A DNA stretch of 64,000 nucleotides from Bog-532 sp963830385 (GCA_963830385.1 CAWHMD010000005.1:1116001-1180000); one strand, 5' to 3'. Shown: positions 15,400-24,390, counted from the stretch's first letter. Numbers and translations are program-made. Notes: a model not told the origin generated them from the sequence alone.

Positions 15400-15693
15400 G
15401 GCCTCCCCTTTACCGGGCCCGCGGACCGGCCGGAAAGAGCCAGCCGCCCGGCCGGAAAACAAAATCCGCGCTCGCAGGGCGCCGGCTGGCTGCGCTGCCG
15501 GACCGGACGACCCCTGCGGCACGGTTCCCGTTGACCGTACGGCAAAATTAACAACGAATTAACACCTCGGGATGTAACGAATCGGACTCAAGCTTGGTGG
15601 GGCCGAGGGGACCGAATTTAGGTCGCCTGATGGGCTGGGCCCAGGGACCGAATCGGGAGTTGAGATTCGCGGGGGGCGACGCCGAGCCGGGCC

Positions 15694-16437
15694 TCAGGGG
15701 ACGAGCTTCCGGATCTCGGCCCAGAGGTCGCGGTAGGCGCGGGTGGCGGGGCTGCGCGGGGCGAACGCGGGCACCGGCGAGCGTTCGACGGCCATTCGCT
15801 CGATGACGGCCAGGGCGGGAATGACCGTGGAGGCGACGTCGGCGCGCTGGACCGGCAGCTGCTCGGCGATGTCGCGGTGCAGGCGCTTGCGCCGGTCGAC
15901 CATCGAAAAGAACGCCAGCACGTCCGGGCGCGGGCCGGTGAAGCCGGCCACGAACTCGGTCAGCTGTTCCAGGGTGCGCACCGACAGCGTGGCCGGGATC
16001 AGCGGGACGAGGATCAGGTCGGCCGCGTGCAGGACGTTCTCGGAGACCAGGGAGACGCTGGGCGGGCAGTCCAGGAATACCACGTCGTAGTCGCGGGCCA
16101 GCGGCTCCAGCAGCCGGGACAGCTGGCGCACGGGCTTCTTGGCGTCGTCCAGCAGCAGGTCCATGTTCCGGTAGGTGAAGTCGCCGGGCAGCAGGTCCAG
16201 GCCCTCGAAGTCGGTGCCCTTGATCGCGTCGTCGAGCGACCGGGTGCCCTTGATCAGCGCCTTACCACCGCCCTTGACGCGGGCCCGGACGCGGAACATG
16301 TAGGTGGCGGCGGCCTGCGGGTCCAGGTCCCACAGCAGCGTCCGCTGGCCGTCCTGGGCGGCCAGGTAGGCCAGGTTGACGGCGGCCGTGGTCTTGCCCA
16401 CGCCGCCCTTGATGTTGTAGGTCGCGAACACCTTCAT
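15694..16437 (-). CDS. ParA/MinD-type ATPase
   Basis: A 247-residue Walker-type ATPase of the ParA/Soj/McdA group. The deviant Walker A KGGVGKTTAAVNLA (residues ~10-23) carries both the signature and P-loop lysines. Walker A' is LLWDLDPQAAATYMF and Walker B DVVFLDCPPSVS. There is no N-terminal HTH, so it is a short ParA. These ATPases bind DNA non-specifically and position a cargo by gradients. Its ATG overlaps the stop of the CHAD gene by 4 nt (16434-16437), and there is no ParB or parS nearby, so the cargo is probably not a plasmid or chromosome. Confidence 0.9.
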   Translation of the reverse strand: MKVFATYNIKGGVGKTTAAVNLAYLAAQDGQRTLLWDLDPQAAATYMFRVRARVKGGGKALIKGTRSLDDAIKGTDFEGLDLLPGDFTYRNMDLLLDDAKKPVRQLSRLLEPLARDYDVVFLDCPPSVSLVSENVLHAADLILVPLIPATLSVRTLEQLTEFVAGFTGPRPDVLAFFSMVDRRKRLHRDIAEQLPVQRADVASTVIPALAVIERMAVERSPVPAFAPRSPATRAYRDLWAEIRKLVP

Positions 16438-18137
16438 GCGCGGGTCCCGGCGGGGGTGCGGCGGGCGGCGCCGACGGTCCTGGGGGTGGCCGCCCTGGGG
16501 GTGGCCGCCCGGGAGGTCTTGGCCCGGGGGGTGGCGGCCGGGGGCGCGATCAGGGCGGTGAGCCAGCGCCGGCCCGCGGCGCCCGCGAACCCGGCGAAGC
16601 GGCCGGCGAACTCGGCCCGGACCTCCAGCTGGCGGCGCCCGAGCTGCCCGGCGATCTCGCCCATGGCCAGCAGGGTGCGAACCGGGGCGGCCTGCCGGGA
16701 CAGCATGGCGGCGGCCAGCGCCTGGATCTCCAGCTGCTGCACCTCGCTGTCCTGGAACTCGCCCAGGCAGTCCTGCAGCCGCTTCAGGTCGCCGACCATG
16801 GCCTTCTGCGCGGCCGGGTCGTGCAGCGAGGCGAAGAACTCGAGCACGTAGCGCAGTTCCTTGCAGCGCTTGCGCAGGGTGTGCAGGCTCTCGGCGGGCG
16901 AGTCGTCGGTGATGGCCACGCCCAGCTTGATCACCTTGTTGTAGGCGCGGCGGGTGCGGTCGGCGGCCAGGTCCCCGGCCGACGGGCCGGCCGGGCGGCG
17001 GCCCGCCCGCGGCACGGTCAGGGCCTTACGCCAGTCCCCCAGCACGGTGGCGAACCGGTCGGAGCGCAGCCCGCGGTTGAGCGTGCGGCGGGCGGCGCCG
17101 CGGCGGCGGGCCAGGTACACGCGGAACGGCTCGAGGTCGGCTGGGCTGGCGGCGGCCAGCCCGGCCGCCGTCGACGGCAGCTCCTCCAGCTGGACGTCCA
17201 GGTCACGCAGGGGTGTGGTCAGGTCGCCGAGCCAGCGGAACTCGGAGGCGAACCGCAGCGTCAGGTCGCCGGGCAGCACGTCGCCGAGGAGCTTGAGCGC
17301 GGAGCGGGTGCGCCGGACCGCGATACGCAGGTCGTGCAGGTATTCGGTGTCGATGTCGCGCAGCACGCCGTCGACGTTGGCTTCGAGGGTGTCCAGCTGC
17401 TGGAGCAGCAGCAGCGCGACCGCCTCGCGGCCGGGCATGGCCGGGCGCAGCTTGACGTCGACCTTGCCGGTGTAGTCGAGGGCGTGCCGGCCGGTGGCGG
17501 CCAGCGCCGCGTCCAGGGCGGTCTGGCGGCTGACCGATACCCCGGCCGTCCCGGCCAGCAGCCGCCGGACCCGGCGGGCGGCGGTGGCGTAGCCACGAAC
17601 CTCGTGGACGGTGAGGCGGGCCGGCAGCGGGCCCGGGAGCTGTTCGGCCGGGACGGCCACCGCCGACCCAGCCAGCGCTGGTGTGGTTACGGTCGGGGCG
17701 TCGATGCTGAGACGGGCGACCGTTTTCTCGTCGGTGTTGAGCAGCCGCAGCTCGCTGGTCTGGCTGGCCGCGCTGACCAGCGGCAGCAGGGCGCGGTTGC
17801 CGACCACCGGGGTGAGCCGGTCGCGCAGGGCACCGGGCGGCAGGGCCTCGATCCGGGCCGGCCACCGCAGCCGGCCGAGGTGGCCGGCCTGGGCGGCCAG
17901 GTGCCCAGAGTCCAGGCCGGTGAGGATCAGCTGGCTGGCGCCACGGGCGGTCACCTGCTGCAATGACAGGCCGGCCTTGTACAGGCGCCAGTCGAAGGTG
18001 TCCAGCCAAGTCCGGGTCGCCCGGGCCGGGCGGCTGCCGCCGGAAACGGTGAACGAAGTCGCCAGCCCGGCACGCAGTCGTTCGAGCTGCTGGCCGCCAC
18101 TTTCGGCGAACACAAACTCGCCCGATCCGCCTTCCAC
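16434..18137 (-). CDS. CYTH/CHAD domain protein with basic repetitive tail
   Basis: About 567 residues from the GTG at 18137 (an ATG at 18299 would add non-homologous residues; the gap upstream of 18180 is AT-rich like a promoter, so the short start is preferred). The N-terminal ~200 residues resemble a CYTH (triphosphate tunnel) domain (RTWLDTFDWRLYKAGLSLQQ). The central part is a CHAD domain with its conserved His/Arg pattern: YLHDLRIAVRRTRSALKLLGD and LHTLRKRCKELRYVLEFF. CHAD domains bind polyphosphate. The last ~45 residues are Ala/Pro/Thr/Arg/Lys-rich with TPRA repeats, probably disordered and basic. Translationally coupled to parA. Confidence 0.8.
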   Translation of the reverse strand: MEGGSGEFVFAESGGQQLERLRAGLATSFTVSGGSRPARATRTWLDTFDWRLYKAGLSLQQVTARGASQLILTGLDSGHLAAQAGHLGRLRWPARIEALPPGALRDRLTPVVGNRALLPLVSAASQTSELRLLNTDEKTVARLSIDAPTVTTPALAGSAVAVPAEQLPGPLPARLTVHEVRGYATAARRVRRLLAGTAGVSVSRQTALDAALAATGRHALDYTGKVDVKLRPAMPGREAVALLLLQQLDTLEANVDGVLRDIDTEYLHDLRIAVRRTRSALKLLGDVLPGDLTLRFASEFRWLGDLTTPLRDLDVQLEELPSTAAGLAAASPADLEPFRVYLARRRGAARRTLNRGLRSDRFATVLGDWRKALTVPRAGRRPAGPSAGDLAADRTRRAYNKVIKLGVAITDDSPAESLHTLRKRCKELRYVLEFFASLHDPAAQKAMVGDLKRLQDCLGEFQDSEVQQLEIQALAAAMLSRQAAPVRTLLAMGEIAGQLGRRQLEVRAEFAGRFAGFAGAAGRRWLTALIAPPAATPRAKTSRAATPRAATPRTVGAARRTPAGTRA

Positions 18138-18283
18138 GTCGCGGACGGTATCACCCGGGCAGGGGCAAGACCAGCGTCGCCGGCGTGACGAATTGAACTG
18201 CTTGGGTGAACAAAAAAATGAAATTACGTGGTCAGCTCGACGACATATTAGTGAACTGTGAGCAACCACACCTGGTTTCCGGG

Positions 18284-19258
18284 CTACTCGGGCGGCCACG
18301 AGACACCGGTGAGCGCGGGGATGTCAGCTGGATGGGGCATCGCCTCCTGGGTGCCCGGCCGGGTGGTGGCGACGGCCGCGGCAGCGCAGGCGGCGCGCAG
18401 GGCGGGGCCCGGCGCGGCGCCGGCCCCGAGAGCGGTGGCGAGCGCGCCGACGAAGGTGTCGCCGGCGCCCACGCTGTCGATCGCCTGCACCGGGAAGCCG
18501 TCGGCCGAGATCCGGCCCGCCGGGCCGGCGTAGGCGGCACCGGCCGCGCCGGCGGTGACCACCGTGTGGGTGGCCCCCATGATCAGCAGCGACGCGGCCG
18601 CCGTGGCGGCCCCGTCCAGCCCCGTGACCGGGTGACCGAGGATGGCGGACGCCTCGGTCTCGTTGACGACCAGCCAGTCCACCCCGGACGCGAGCAGGTC
18701 CTCGGCCCCGGGCGGGACCGGCGCCAGGTTCAGCAGGCAGGTCAGCGGGCGGGCCTGGTCCGGAGCCGGGACCTGAAGGGTGCCCGCCACGAAGGCGCGG
18801 GCCTGGTCGAGGGCGGCCTGGATGGCCGGGACGGGCACCTCGGCGGAGATGACGAGGACGTCGGGCGAGCCGGCCAGGGCCCCGGTGACCTCCTCCTCCC
18901 CCACCGACTCGTTCGCCCCGGCGGCCACGGTGATCATGTTCTCGCCGGCGCCGTCGACGGTGATCAGGGCCAGGCCGGAGGCGACGTCGAGCTCACGGAC
19001 GGCGGTGGTGCCGACCGACTCCCGCTGCAGTGCGTCCCGCAGCTGGCGGCCGAAGTCGTCACGGCCGACGCAGCCGGCCATCCGGACGTCGGCGCCCAGC
19101 CGGGCGGCGGCCACCGCCTGGTTGCCGCCCTTGCCGCCGGGCGCGAACCGGGCGGCCGAGCCGAGCACGGTGGCGCCGGGGCCCGGCAGCTCGGGCACGG
19201 TCACCGAGATGTCCATGTTCATGCTGCCCAGCACGGTCACCCGCGGTGTTGCTGGCAT
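18284..19258 (-). CDS. rbsK: Ribokinase (PfkB family)
   Basis: A 324-residue PfkB-family sugar kinase, phosphorylating D-ribose at O5. Signature 1 is visible as FAPGGKGGNQAVAAARLGAD and signature 2 as DSVGAGDTFVGALA with the catalytic Asp. GSMNMDISV at the start contributes substrate-binding Asp. Length is about the family norm. A deoxyribose or other pentose kinase is possible, but the GGKGGNQA motif favours ribokinase. No ribose transporter is adjacent; the next gene is an MFS exporter. Confidence 0.88.
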   Translation of the reverse strand: MPATPRVTVLGSMNMDISVTVPELPGPGATVLGSAARFAPGGKGGNQAVAAARLGADVRMAGCVGRDDFGRQLRDALQRESVGTTAVRELDVASGLALITVDGAGENMITVAAGANESVGEEEVTGALAGSPDVLVISAEVPVPAIQAALDQARAFVAGTLQVPAPDQARPLTCLLNLAPVPPGAEDLLASGVDWLVVNETEASAILGHPVTGLDGAATAAASLLIMGATHTVVTAGAAGAAYAGPAGRISADGFPVQAIDSVGAGDTFVGALATALGAGAAPGPALRAACAAAAVATTRPGTQEAMPHPADIPALTGVSWPPE

Positions 19259-19302
19259 CTCACGCTCCTGCCCGCCGTTCGTCTGCCGCGGGCAGCTGAG
19301 CC

Positions 19303-21084
19303 TCAGGCCAGCCGGGCGGCGCGATCGTCGGCCCGGACAGCCCGCCAGGCGATCAGCATGGCCAGCGCCGCGGCGATCCCGCCGGTGAGCATCGCGGCCC
19401 GGTCGCCGGAGGCCCCGGCGCCGTGGCTGATGCCCAGCGCCACCGCGGGCAGCAGCGCGGCCCCGATGGCCGCGCCGATCTGACGGCTGGTGTTGATCAT
19501 CCCACCGACCAGACCCTGATCGCTGTCGGGCACGCCGCGGCTGGCGATCACGATCGAGCCGAACGCGGTGGCGGCGGTGCCGAACCCGATCAGCATCACG
19601 GCCAGCAGGAGCGGGCTGTAGCTCTGGCCGGGCAGCTGGGTCAGCACCAGGAAGCCGATCGCGACCAGCGCGCCGGCCACCGCGAGCAGGCGGCGGACCC
19701 CGCCGAAGCGGGCGGCCAGCTGGGTGCCGTAGATGCCCGCGGTGAACCCGGCCATCCCCTGGGGGGCGATGGCCAGCCCGGTGATCAGCGGCGATTCGTG
19801 CAGCACCTGCTGGAAGTAGAGCGACAGGACCAGCATCTCGCCGCCGTTCCAGAGGCCCATCAGCAGAGCCAGGGCGCTGCCGCGGCGCAGGCCCGCGTGC
19901 CGGAACATGTCCAGCCGGACCAGCGGCTGCGGGTGATGCGCCTCGGCCCAGGCGAAGGCCAGCCCGGTGACGACCGCGACCAGGGCCGCGCCCAGCACCG
20001 GCAGCGACAGCCAGCCGAACACGTTGCCCTCGGAGACCGCGAACACGGCCAGCGCCACCGCGACGGTGATGAGCAGCGCGCCGCGGACGTCCAGGTGGCG
20101 TCCGTCGCGGGCGTCCCGCAGGTTGGCGGAGTGGCCGAGAACGCGGGGCGTGATCACCGCGGCGACGATGCCGACGGGCACGTTGACCAGGAACACGGCC
20201 CGCCAGCTGGTCAGCTCGACCAGCACGCCGCCGAGCACCTGGCCGGCCACGAACCCGAGCGAGGCGGTGGCTCCGTACAGGCCGAGCGCCCGGGTGCGGG
20301 CGCGGCCCTCGGGGAAGCTGGTGGTGATCAGGGACAGCGCGGCGGGCATGACCACGGCCGCGCCCACGCCCTGGACGGCGCGCGAGGCCAGCAGCAGCAC
20401 CGGGTCCTGGGCGAGCCCGCCGGCCAGCGAGGCCAGCGAGAACACGACCAGCCCGACCACGAACATGCGGCGCCGGCCGAGCAGGTCGGCGGCGCGGCCA
20501 CCGAGGATGAGCAGCCCGCCGAACGCGATCGCGTAGGCGGTGACCACCCAGTCGACCACCGAGGCGGACAGCTGCAGCTCGCGCTGGATCGAGGCCAGCG
20601 CCACGTTAACGATGCTGAAGTCCAGCACCATCATGAACGATGCGACCAGGATGAGGGCCAGCCGGATGGCCTGGCGGCGCCGGCCGTCGGGCTCCGGGGC
20701 GGCCGCGGCGGCGAGAGTGGCCGCTGAGGTGCGGTCGGCTGACGAGGCCGGAGTGCCCGCCGGGGTCGGGGTGTCCGCCGGGGCCGGGGTGTCCGCCGGG
20801 GCCGGAGTGGTCTTTGGGGCGGATGTGATCTTTGGGGCAGGAGTGGCTGCCGGGGCGGGAGTTTCTGCCAGGGCAGGAGTGGCCTCAGACGTGGAGGCTG
20901 CGGCCGGGGCGGCGCCAGGAGCGGAGTGCGCGGGAGCGGTCCGGTGTGGGCGCAGCGTGAAAGGGTGGGCGGATTCGTGACGGCGGGAGCGGGGGTGGGC
21001 CTTTCGGTCGGGGGTGGCACGCAGAGACGTTGATCGCGACGACTGTGATCGGCTTGACCGGTCCGGCACGCGTGACGGCGGCAT
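19303..21084 (-). CDS. MFS (DHA2, 14-TM) drug transporter with long low-complexity N-terminus
   Basis: A 593-residue major facilitator of the DHA2/QacA-EmrB type. Motif C and related segments are visible: MMVLDFSIVNVALASIQREL, GGLLILGGRAADLLGRRRMF (motif A) and GLYGATASLGFVAGQVLGG (antiporter motif C). Before the first helix lie ~135 residues rich in Ala, Pro, Thr and Lys, with APADTPAPADTPTP-type repeats, which is unusual for this family. The ATG at 21084 has GAAGGAC upstream. Divergent from a TetR regulator with a palindrome between, so it is probably induced by its own substrate. Confidence 0.85.
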   Translation of the reverse strand: MPPSRVPDRSSRSQSSRSTSLRATPDRKAHPRSRRHESAHPFTLRPHRTAPAHSAPGAAPAAASTSEATPALAETPAPAATPAPKITSAPKTTPAPADTPAPADTPTPAGTPASSADRTSAATLAAAAAPEPDGRRRQAIRLALILVASFMMVLDFSIVNVALASIQRELQLSASVVDWVVTAYAIAFGGLLILGGRAADLLGRRRMFVVGLVVFSLASLAGGLAQDPVLLLASRAVQGVGAAVVMPAALSLITTSFPEGRARTRALGLYGATASLGFVAGQVLGGVLVELTSWRAVFLVNVPVGIVAAVITPRVLGHSANLRDARDGRHLDVRGALLITVAVALAVFAVSEGNVFGWLSLPVLGAALVAVVTGLAFAWAEAHHPQPLVRLDMFRHAGLRRGSALALLMGLWNGGEMLVLSLYFQQVLHESPLITGLAIAPQGMAGFTAGIYGTQLAARFGGVRRLLAVAGALVAIGFLVLTQLPGQSYSPLLLAVMLIGFGTAATAFGSIVIASRGVPDSDQGLVGGMINTSRQIGAAIGAALLPAVALGISHGAGASGDRAAMLTGGIAAALAMLIAWRAVRADDRAARLA

Positions 21085-21106
21085 GATGTCCTTCGAAATA
21101 AGAATA

Positions 21107-21123
21107 CGGAACGGTTCGTTTCG
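21107..21123. promoter_or_regulatory. Probable TetR operator
   Basis: CGGAACG-GTT-CGTTTCG is an inverted repeat with 6 of 7 arm bases matching, placed between the divergent MFS and TetR genes and 23 nt from the MFS start. The GAACGGTTCGTT core is a common TetR-type site. Binding is inferred. Confidence 0.6.
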
Positions 21124-21194
21124 GATGTACTCAGTCCTGAACAGTATCAAGTGGATGGCTATTCCGGCTGACCAGACGGGGCAAGGGTGACGTA

Positions 21195-21863
21195 ATGAAC
21201 ACGGATGGCGCGGGCAGTGCGGCCGGCGCGAGTGGCGCGGGCAGTGCGGCCGGCGCGGGTGGCACGGACGGTCCGGCGCCGCAGCGCGGGCGGCCGCGCA
21301 GCGAGCAGGCGGACCGGGCGATCATGGCGGCGGCGCTGGAACTCCTGGCCGAACGGGGCATCGCCGGGATGTCGATCGAGGAGGTCGCGTCCCGGGCCGG
21401 GGTCGGCAAGGCCACCGTCTACCGGCGCTGGTCCTCCAAGGGGGCGCTGGCGCTGGACGCGTTCCTGGCCGAGTTCCGGCAGCAGCAGCCGCTGCCGGAC
21501 ACCGGGTCGCTGCGCGGCGACCTGGTGGCCTCGCTGCGGGCCTGGGTCCGGGCGGTGACCCGGACGCCGGTGGGCAGGATACTGGCCGACCTGATCGGCG
21601 AGATGCAGGCCGACAAGGACCTGGCGGTCAGCTACCGGGAGCAGGTGCTCGAACCGCTGCGCCAGCAGCACCGGATCATGCTCGACCGGGCCATCGCCCG
21701 CGGCGAGCTCCCGGCCGGCACCGACCGGGAGGTCGCGCTGGACCTGATGTTCGGCGCGGCTCAGCACCGTCTGCTGCTGGGGCACCTGCCGCTCACCGAA
21801 CGGTTCGTCCGCCAGATCGTGGACGTGATCGTGTCCGGGCTGCAGGCGTCGCCGCCGGAGTGA
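21195..21863 (+). CDS. TetR family regulator
   Basis: A 222-residue TetR/AcrR protein. The HTH is clear: AALELLAERGIAGMSIEEVA and GVGKATVYRRWSSKGALALD. The C-terminal ligand-binding domain resembles TetR_C_11 (VTRTPVGRILADLIGEMQAD). The N-terminal ~28 residues are a Gly/Ala/Ser repeat (GAGSAAGASGAGSAAGAGG) encoded by a 30-nt-scale duplicated DNA segment; translation might start later, but no better start is seen. Likely represses the divergent MFS exporter and itself. Confidence 0.88.
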   Translation: MNTDGAGSAAGASGAGSAAGAGGTDGPAPQRGRPRSEQADRAIMAAALELLAERGIAGMSIEEVASRAGVGKATVYRRWSSKGALALDAFLAEFRQQQPLPDTGSLRGDLVASLRAWVRAVTRTPVGRILADLIGEMQADKDLAVSYREQVLEPLRQQHRIMLDRAIARGELPAGTDREVALDLMFGAAQHRLLLGHLPLTERFVRQIVDVIVSGLQASPPE

Positions 21864-21957
21864 GCCGGAGCCGACCGGCGTGAGCCGGGGTCTTTGCACG
21901 TTTGGAGGTTGCGGGCCAGAGGTAGGTTGCTGGTACGGGATGTGAAGGGATGCCCCG

Positions 21958-22389
21958 ATGGGGAAGTTCGAACGGCAGCTCCGTGACCTTATTTCTTCGT
22001 TTCGCTCCGCTTGGCGCTGGCGGGCCCGGCCGGGGCCCACCGACCCCCGGGCTCAGGGCGGACGGCCGCGTCCCGACCTTGGCGACGTGCGGGAGAGCGA
22101 CGCAGGCCAGAAGGCCGAAGAGATGTACAACGACCTGCGCAGTGGCGAAACCGGCCGCAAGGCGCAGGAGGCGTTCCGGGATCTGCGGCAGAGCGACACC
22201 GGCCGCAAGGCCGAGGAAGCCCTGCGCGACCTGCGCAGCAGCGACACCGCGCGCAAGGCGCAGAACCGGGTGCGGGACTTCCGCGCCAGCGAGACCGGCA
22301 AGAAGGCCGAAGCCACCATCCAGGAGGCCGAAGCGGCCGCGCGAGCGGCGTACCTGCGGCTGCGAAAGTCCATGGACGAGGACCGGTAG
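21958..22389 (+). CDS. Protein of five 16-residue helical repeats
   Basis: A 143-residue protein with no signal peptide. After a basic, Trp/Arg/Pro-containing start (residues 1-40), five consecutive 16-residue units follow, each on the pattern D-(L/V/F)-R-x-(S/G)-(D/E)-(T/A)-(G/A)-(R/Q/K)-K-A-(E/Q)-(E/x)-x-x-(R/N). Examples are DLRSGETGRKAQEAFR and DLRQSDTGRKAEEALR. Each unit should be a helix with an S/T-G cap, giving a repeated charged helical array. The tail is Ala/Glu/Arg-rich. No family recognised. GAAGGG upstream supports the start. Function unknown. Confidence 0.7.
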   Translation: MGKFERQLRDLISSFRSAWRWRARPGPTDPRAQGGRPRPDLGDVRESDAGQKAEEMYNDLRSGETGRKAQEAFRDLRQSDTGRKAEEALRDLRSSDTARKAQNRVRDFRASETGKKAEATIQEAEAAARAAYLRLRKSMDEDR

Positions 22390-22928
22390 CGTAGCGGGGC
22401 GGGCCGGCGGCCTCCTGGCGTAAGGCTCGGCAATGCCCTGGGCGTGCGGCTGATGGGACAGACTATTCCGCAGTGCCTGGGTGGCTGGTCCACCAGCCCT
22501 GAACGACGAGAGCCCTCGGCCGGGCGGAACGGCGAAGCAGGATTGCCTTTAATTAGGTGAAAATTAACTCAGCGTAATCGGTCAAACGCACATTCGGGAT
22601 GAAGGAGTGTGGGTTTTTAGTGATTGCGCCTTATCGGGGGTCGGCTCAGGATCGCCGTGGCCAGCGCGTATATGATTTGTCAAGAATCTCGATGTCACCG
22701 GTACGCTACTTGCCGTGATATCGGATCTTGACCGCCTTTAATTGTGAGCGATAACATCATCAAAAGTCACCAGCACATTGACCCCGCTCAGTGGTGAGCA
22801 GTCTGGCGATGGGACGAACCGGTACGTTCCGGCGTGATCCGGGACGGCGTGACCGCCGGTCTGGTCCTTGCCGGCGGGATCGTCGCTGCCGGTGTCTCCT
22901 GCACTGCTGGTGTCTGAGGGAGGCGCAC
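22390..22928. other. Gene-free region upstream of LacI regulator
   Basis: No plausible gene in 539 nt. The middle part (22540-22780) is markedly AT-richer than the rest of the window, which suits promoter DNA. It contains the LacI-type operator at 22741-22758. Confidence 0.5.
22741..22758. promoter_or_regulatory. LacI-type operator upstream of the ara regulator
   Basis: ATTGTGAGCGATAACATC matches 14 of 18 positions of the perfect palindrome at the araB start (24394-24411) and keeps the central GCG and flanking TAACA half-site. Suggests autoregulation of the LacI-family gene downstream. It resembles E. coli lacO only because both are LacI-family sites. Confidence 0.65.
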
Positions 22929-24036
22929 GTGGCGTCGTCACCGCGTAATCCGGGCCGGGCCGGTCCGGCCGCGGCGCGGGCCAAGGCGACCGGCGCCATC
23001 CGGCGCGGGGCGCCTGGCCCGGCCACCGGTGATGGCCGACGTGGCCCAGCTGGCTGGGGTCTCCCACCAGACCGTCTCACGCGTGCTCAACGACCACCCG
23101 AACGTCCGGCCGGACACCCGCGAGAAGGTCCTCGAGGCCATCCGCCAGCTGGCCTACCGGCCCAACGCGGCCGCCCGCGCGCTGGTCACCCGGCGCACGC
23201 AAACCCTCGGGGTGATCAGCACCGACTCCGCGCTGTACGGGCCGGCCATGATGCTCGACGGGATCGAGCGGGCCGCCCAGCACGGGTACTTCGTGCTCAT
23301 CGCCAGCCTGCCGGCGCTCGACCGGCGGTCGATGACCGACACCGTGGACCGATTCCTCGGCCATGCGGTCGAGGGGATCATCGTCATCGCGCCGAACACC
23401 GCGGCGGTGGCCGCGCTGAGCCACGTACCGGCCGAGATGCCGCTGGTCGCGGTGGGCTGCGGCACCCGGACCCCGCTGACGTCGGTCGCGGTCGACAACG
23501 CGGAGGGGGCGCGCGCCGCCACTCAGTACCTGCTGGACCTGGGGCACGCTACCGTCCACCACGTGTCGGGCCCGAGCAACGGCCTGGACGCCCGCGAGCG
23601 GATCGACGGGTGGCGGGCCGCGCTGCGTGAGGCGGGAGCGCATGAGCCGGGGGTCATGGCCGGCGACTGGTCGGCCCGGTCCGGCTACGAGACCGGGAAG
23701 AAACTGGCCCGGATGGCCGATGTCACCGCGGTGTTCTGCGCCAACGACACGATCGCGCTGGGGCTGATCCGGGCGCTCAGCGAGGCGGGGCGCCGGGTAC
23801 CCGAAGACGTCAGCGTGGTCGGCTTCGACGACATGCCCGAGGCGGGCTACTTCGCGCCGCCGCTGACCACCGTGCGGCAGGACTTCAGCGAGCTCGGCCG
23901 GCGGGCGCTGGGGTCCTTGGTGGACCGGATCTCCGGTGGCAGTGCCGGCCGGCATGTTCTGGTGCCGCCGGAGCTGGTGATCCGGGCCAGTGCGGCGCCG
24001 CCGGTCGGGACCGTGCTGCGCCGGGCCGCGCAGTGA
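22929..24036 (+). CDS. LacI family regulator of arabinose genes, probable N-terminal frameshift
   Basis: The conserved protein begins at VMADVAQLAGVSHQTVSRVL (LacI HTH and hinge start) and runs through a periplasmic-binding-protein-like sensor to 24036 (GVISTDSALYGPAM, VFCANDTIALGLIRALSEAG, VGFDDMPEAGYFAPPLTTV). The nearest in-frame starts (23029, 23032) have no ribosome-binding site. GTG 22929 does (GGGAGG, 6 nt), and reads SSPRNPGRAGPAAARAK ... GAPGPAT before running out of frame at 23027-23029; deleting one G joins PAT to VMADV. So the true gene probably starts at 22929 and carries an indel. It lies just upstream of araBDA and is flanked by matching operators, so an AraR-like arabinose repressor is likely. 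Confidence 0.8.
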
Positions 24037-24135
24037 CCTGAGGCTGGGACCTGGGGCCGGCTCGGCCGCGAACCGGCCGGCCAGCGGCACCGCCTGCCGC
24101 GTGCCGCCTTCTGCCGTGCGGCTTTGTATGAGAAG

Positions 24136-24160
24136 GTCAGCTGACGAAGAAAAGCTTTTC
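24136..24160. promoter_or_regulatory. Two adjacent short palindromes upstream of araB
   Basis: GTCAGCTGAC (24136-24145) and GAAAAGCTTTTC (24149-24160) are both perfect inverted repeats, 3 nt apart, in the lacI-araB gap. They may be binding sites for a second regulator such as a catabolite-control protein. Evidence is symmetry only. Confidence 0.35.
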
Positions 24161-24165
24161 GCTAG

Positions 24166-24246
24166 GCTGGTGTGGCTGGGTGACTTGGCTGGGCCGGTGT
24201 GGCTGGATGACTTGGCGGGGCTGGTGTGGCTGGTGACTTGGCCGGG
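24166..24246. repeat. Three tandem ~27-nt repeats
   Basis: Three imperfect copies of a unit reading roughly (C)GGTGTGGCTGG(R)TGACTTGG followed by CNGGGG lie in the gap before araB. They are too GC-rich and short to be a gene. Could be slippage-generated or a regulatory array; nothing more can be said. Confidence 0.6.
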
Positions 24247-24390
24247 CTGCGGGCCGGGCTGGGCGGTGATCGGCGCGGGCGCGGCGATCGGCGTCCGGAG
24301 GCGCGGCAAGTACGCGGCGGGCGGAGTGACCGCGCTTCAGCGGCGCCGGAACGGGAACGAGGGGAAAGGGAGCTCGAGTGGGAGGCGGCC

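Noticed and set aside
15694..16437. Plasmid partition locus
   Set aside because: No parB, parS-like repeat or replication gene next to the ParA gene; CHAD is its partner instead.
22741..22758. Possible vector or E. coli lac operator contamination
   Set aside because: The site lacks one base of the lacO core and matches the araB palindrome better; surrounding sequence is native-like.
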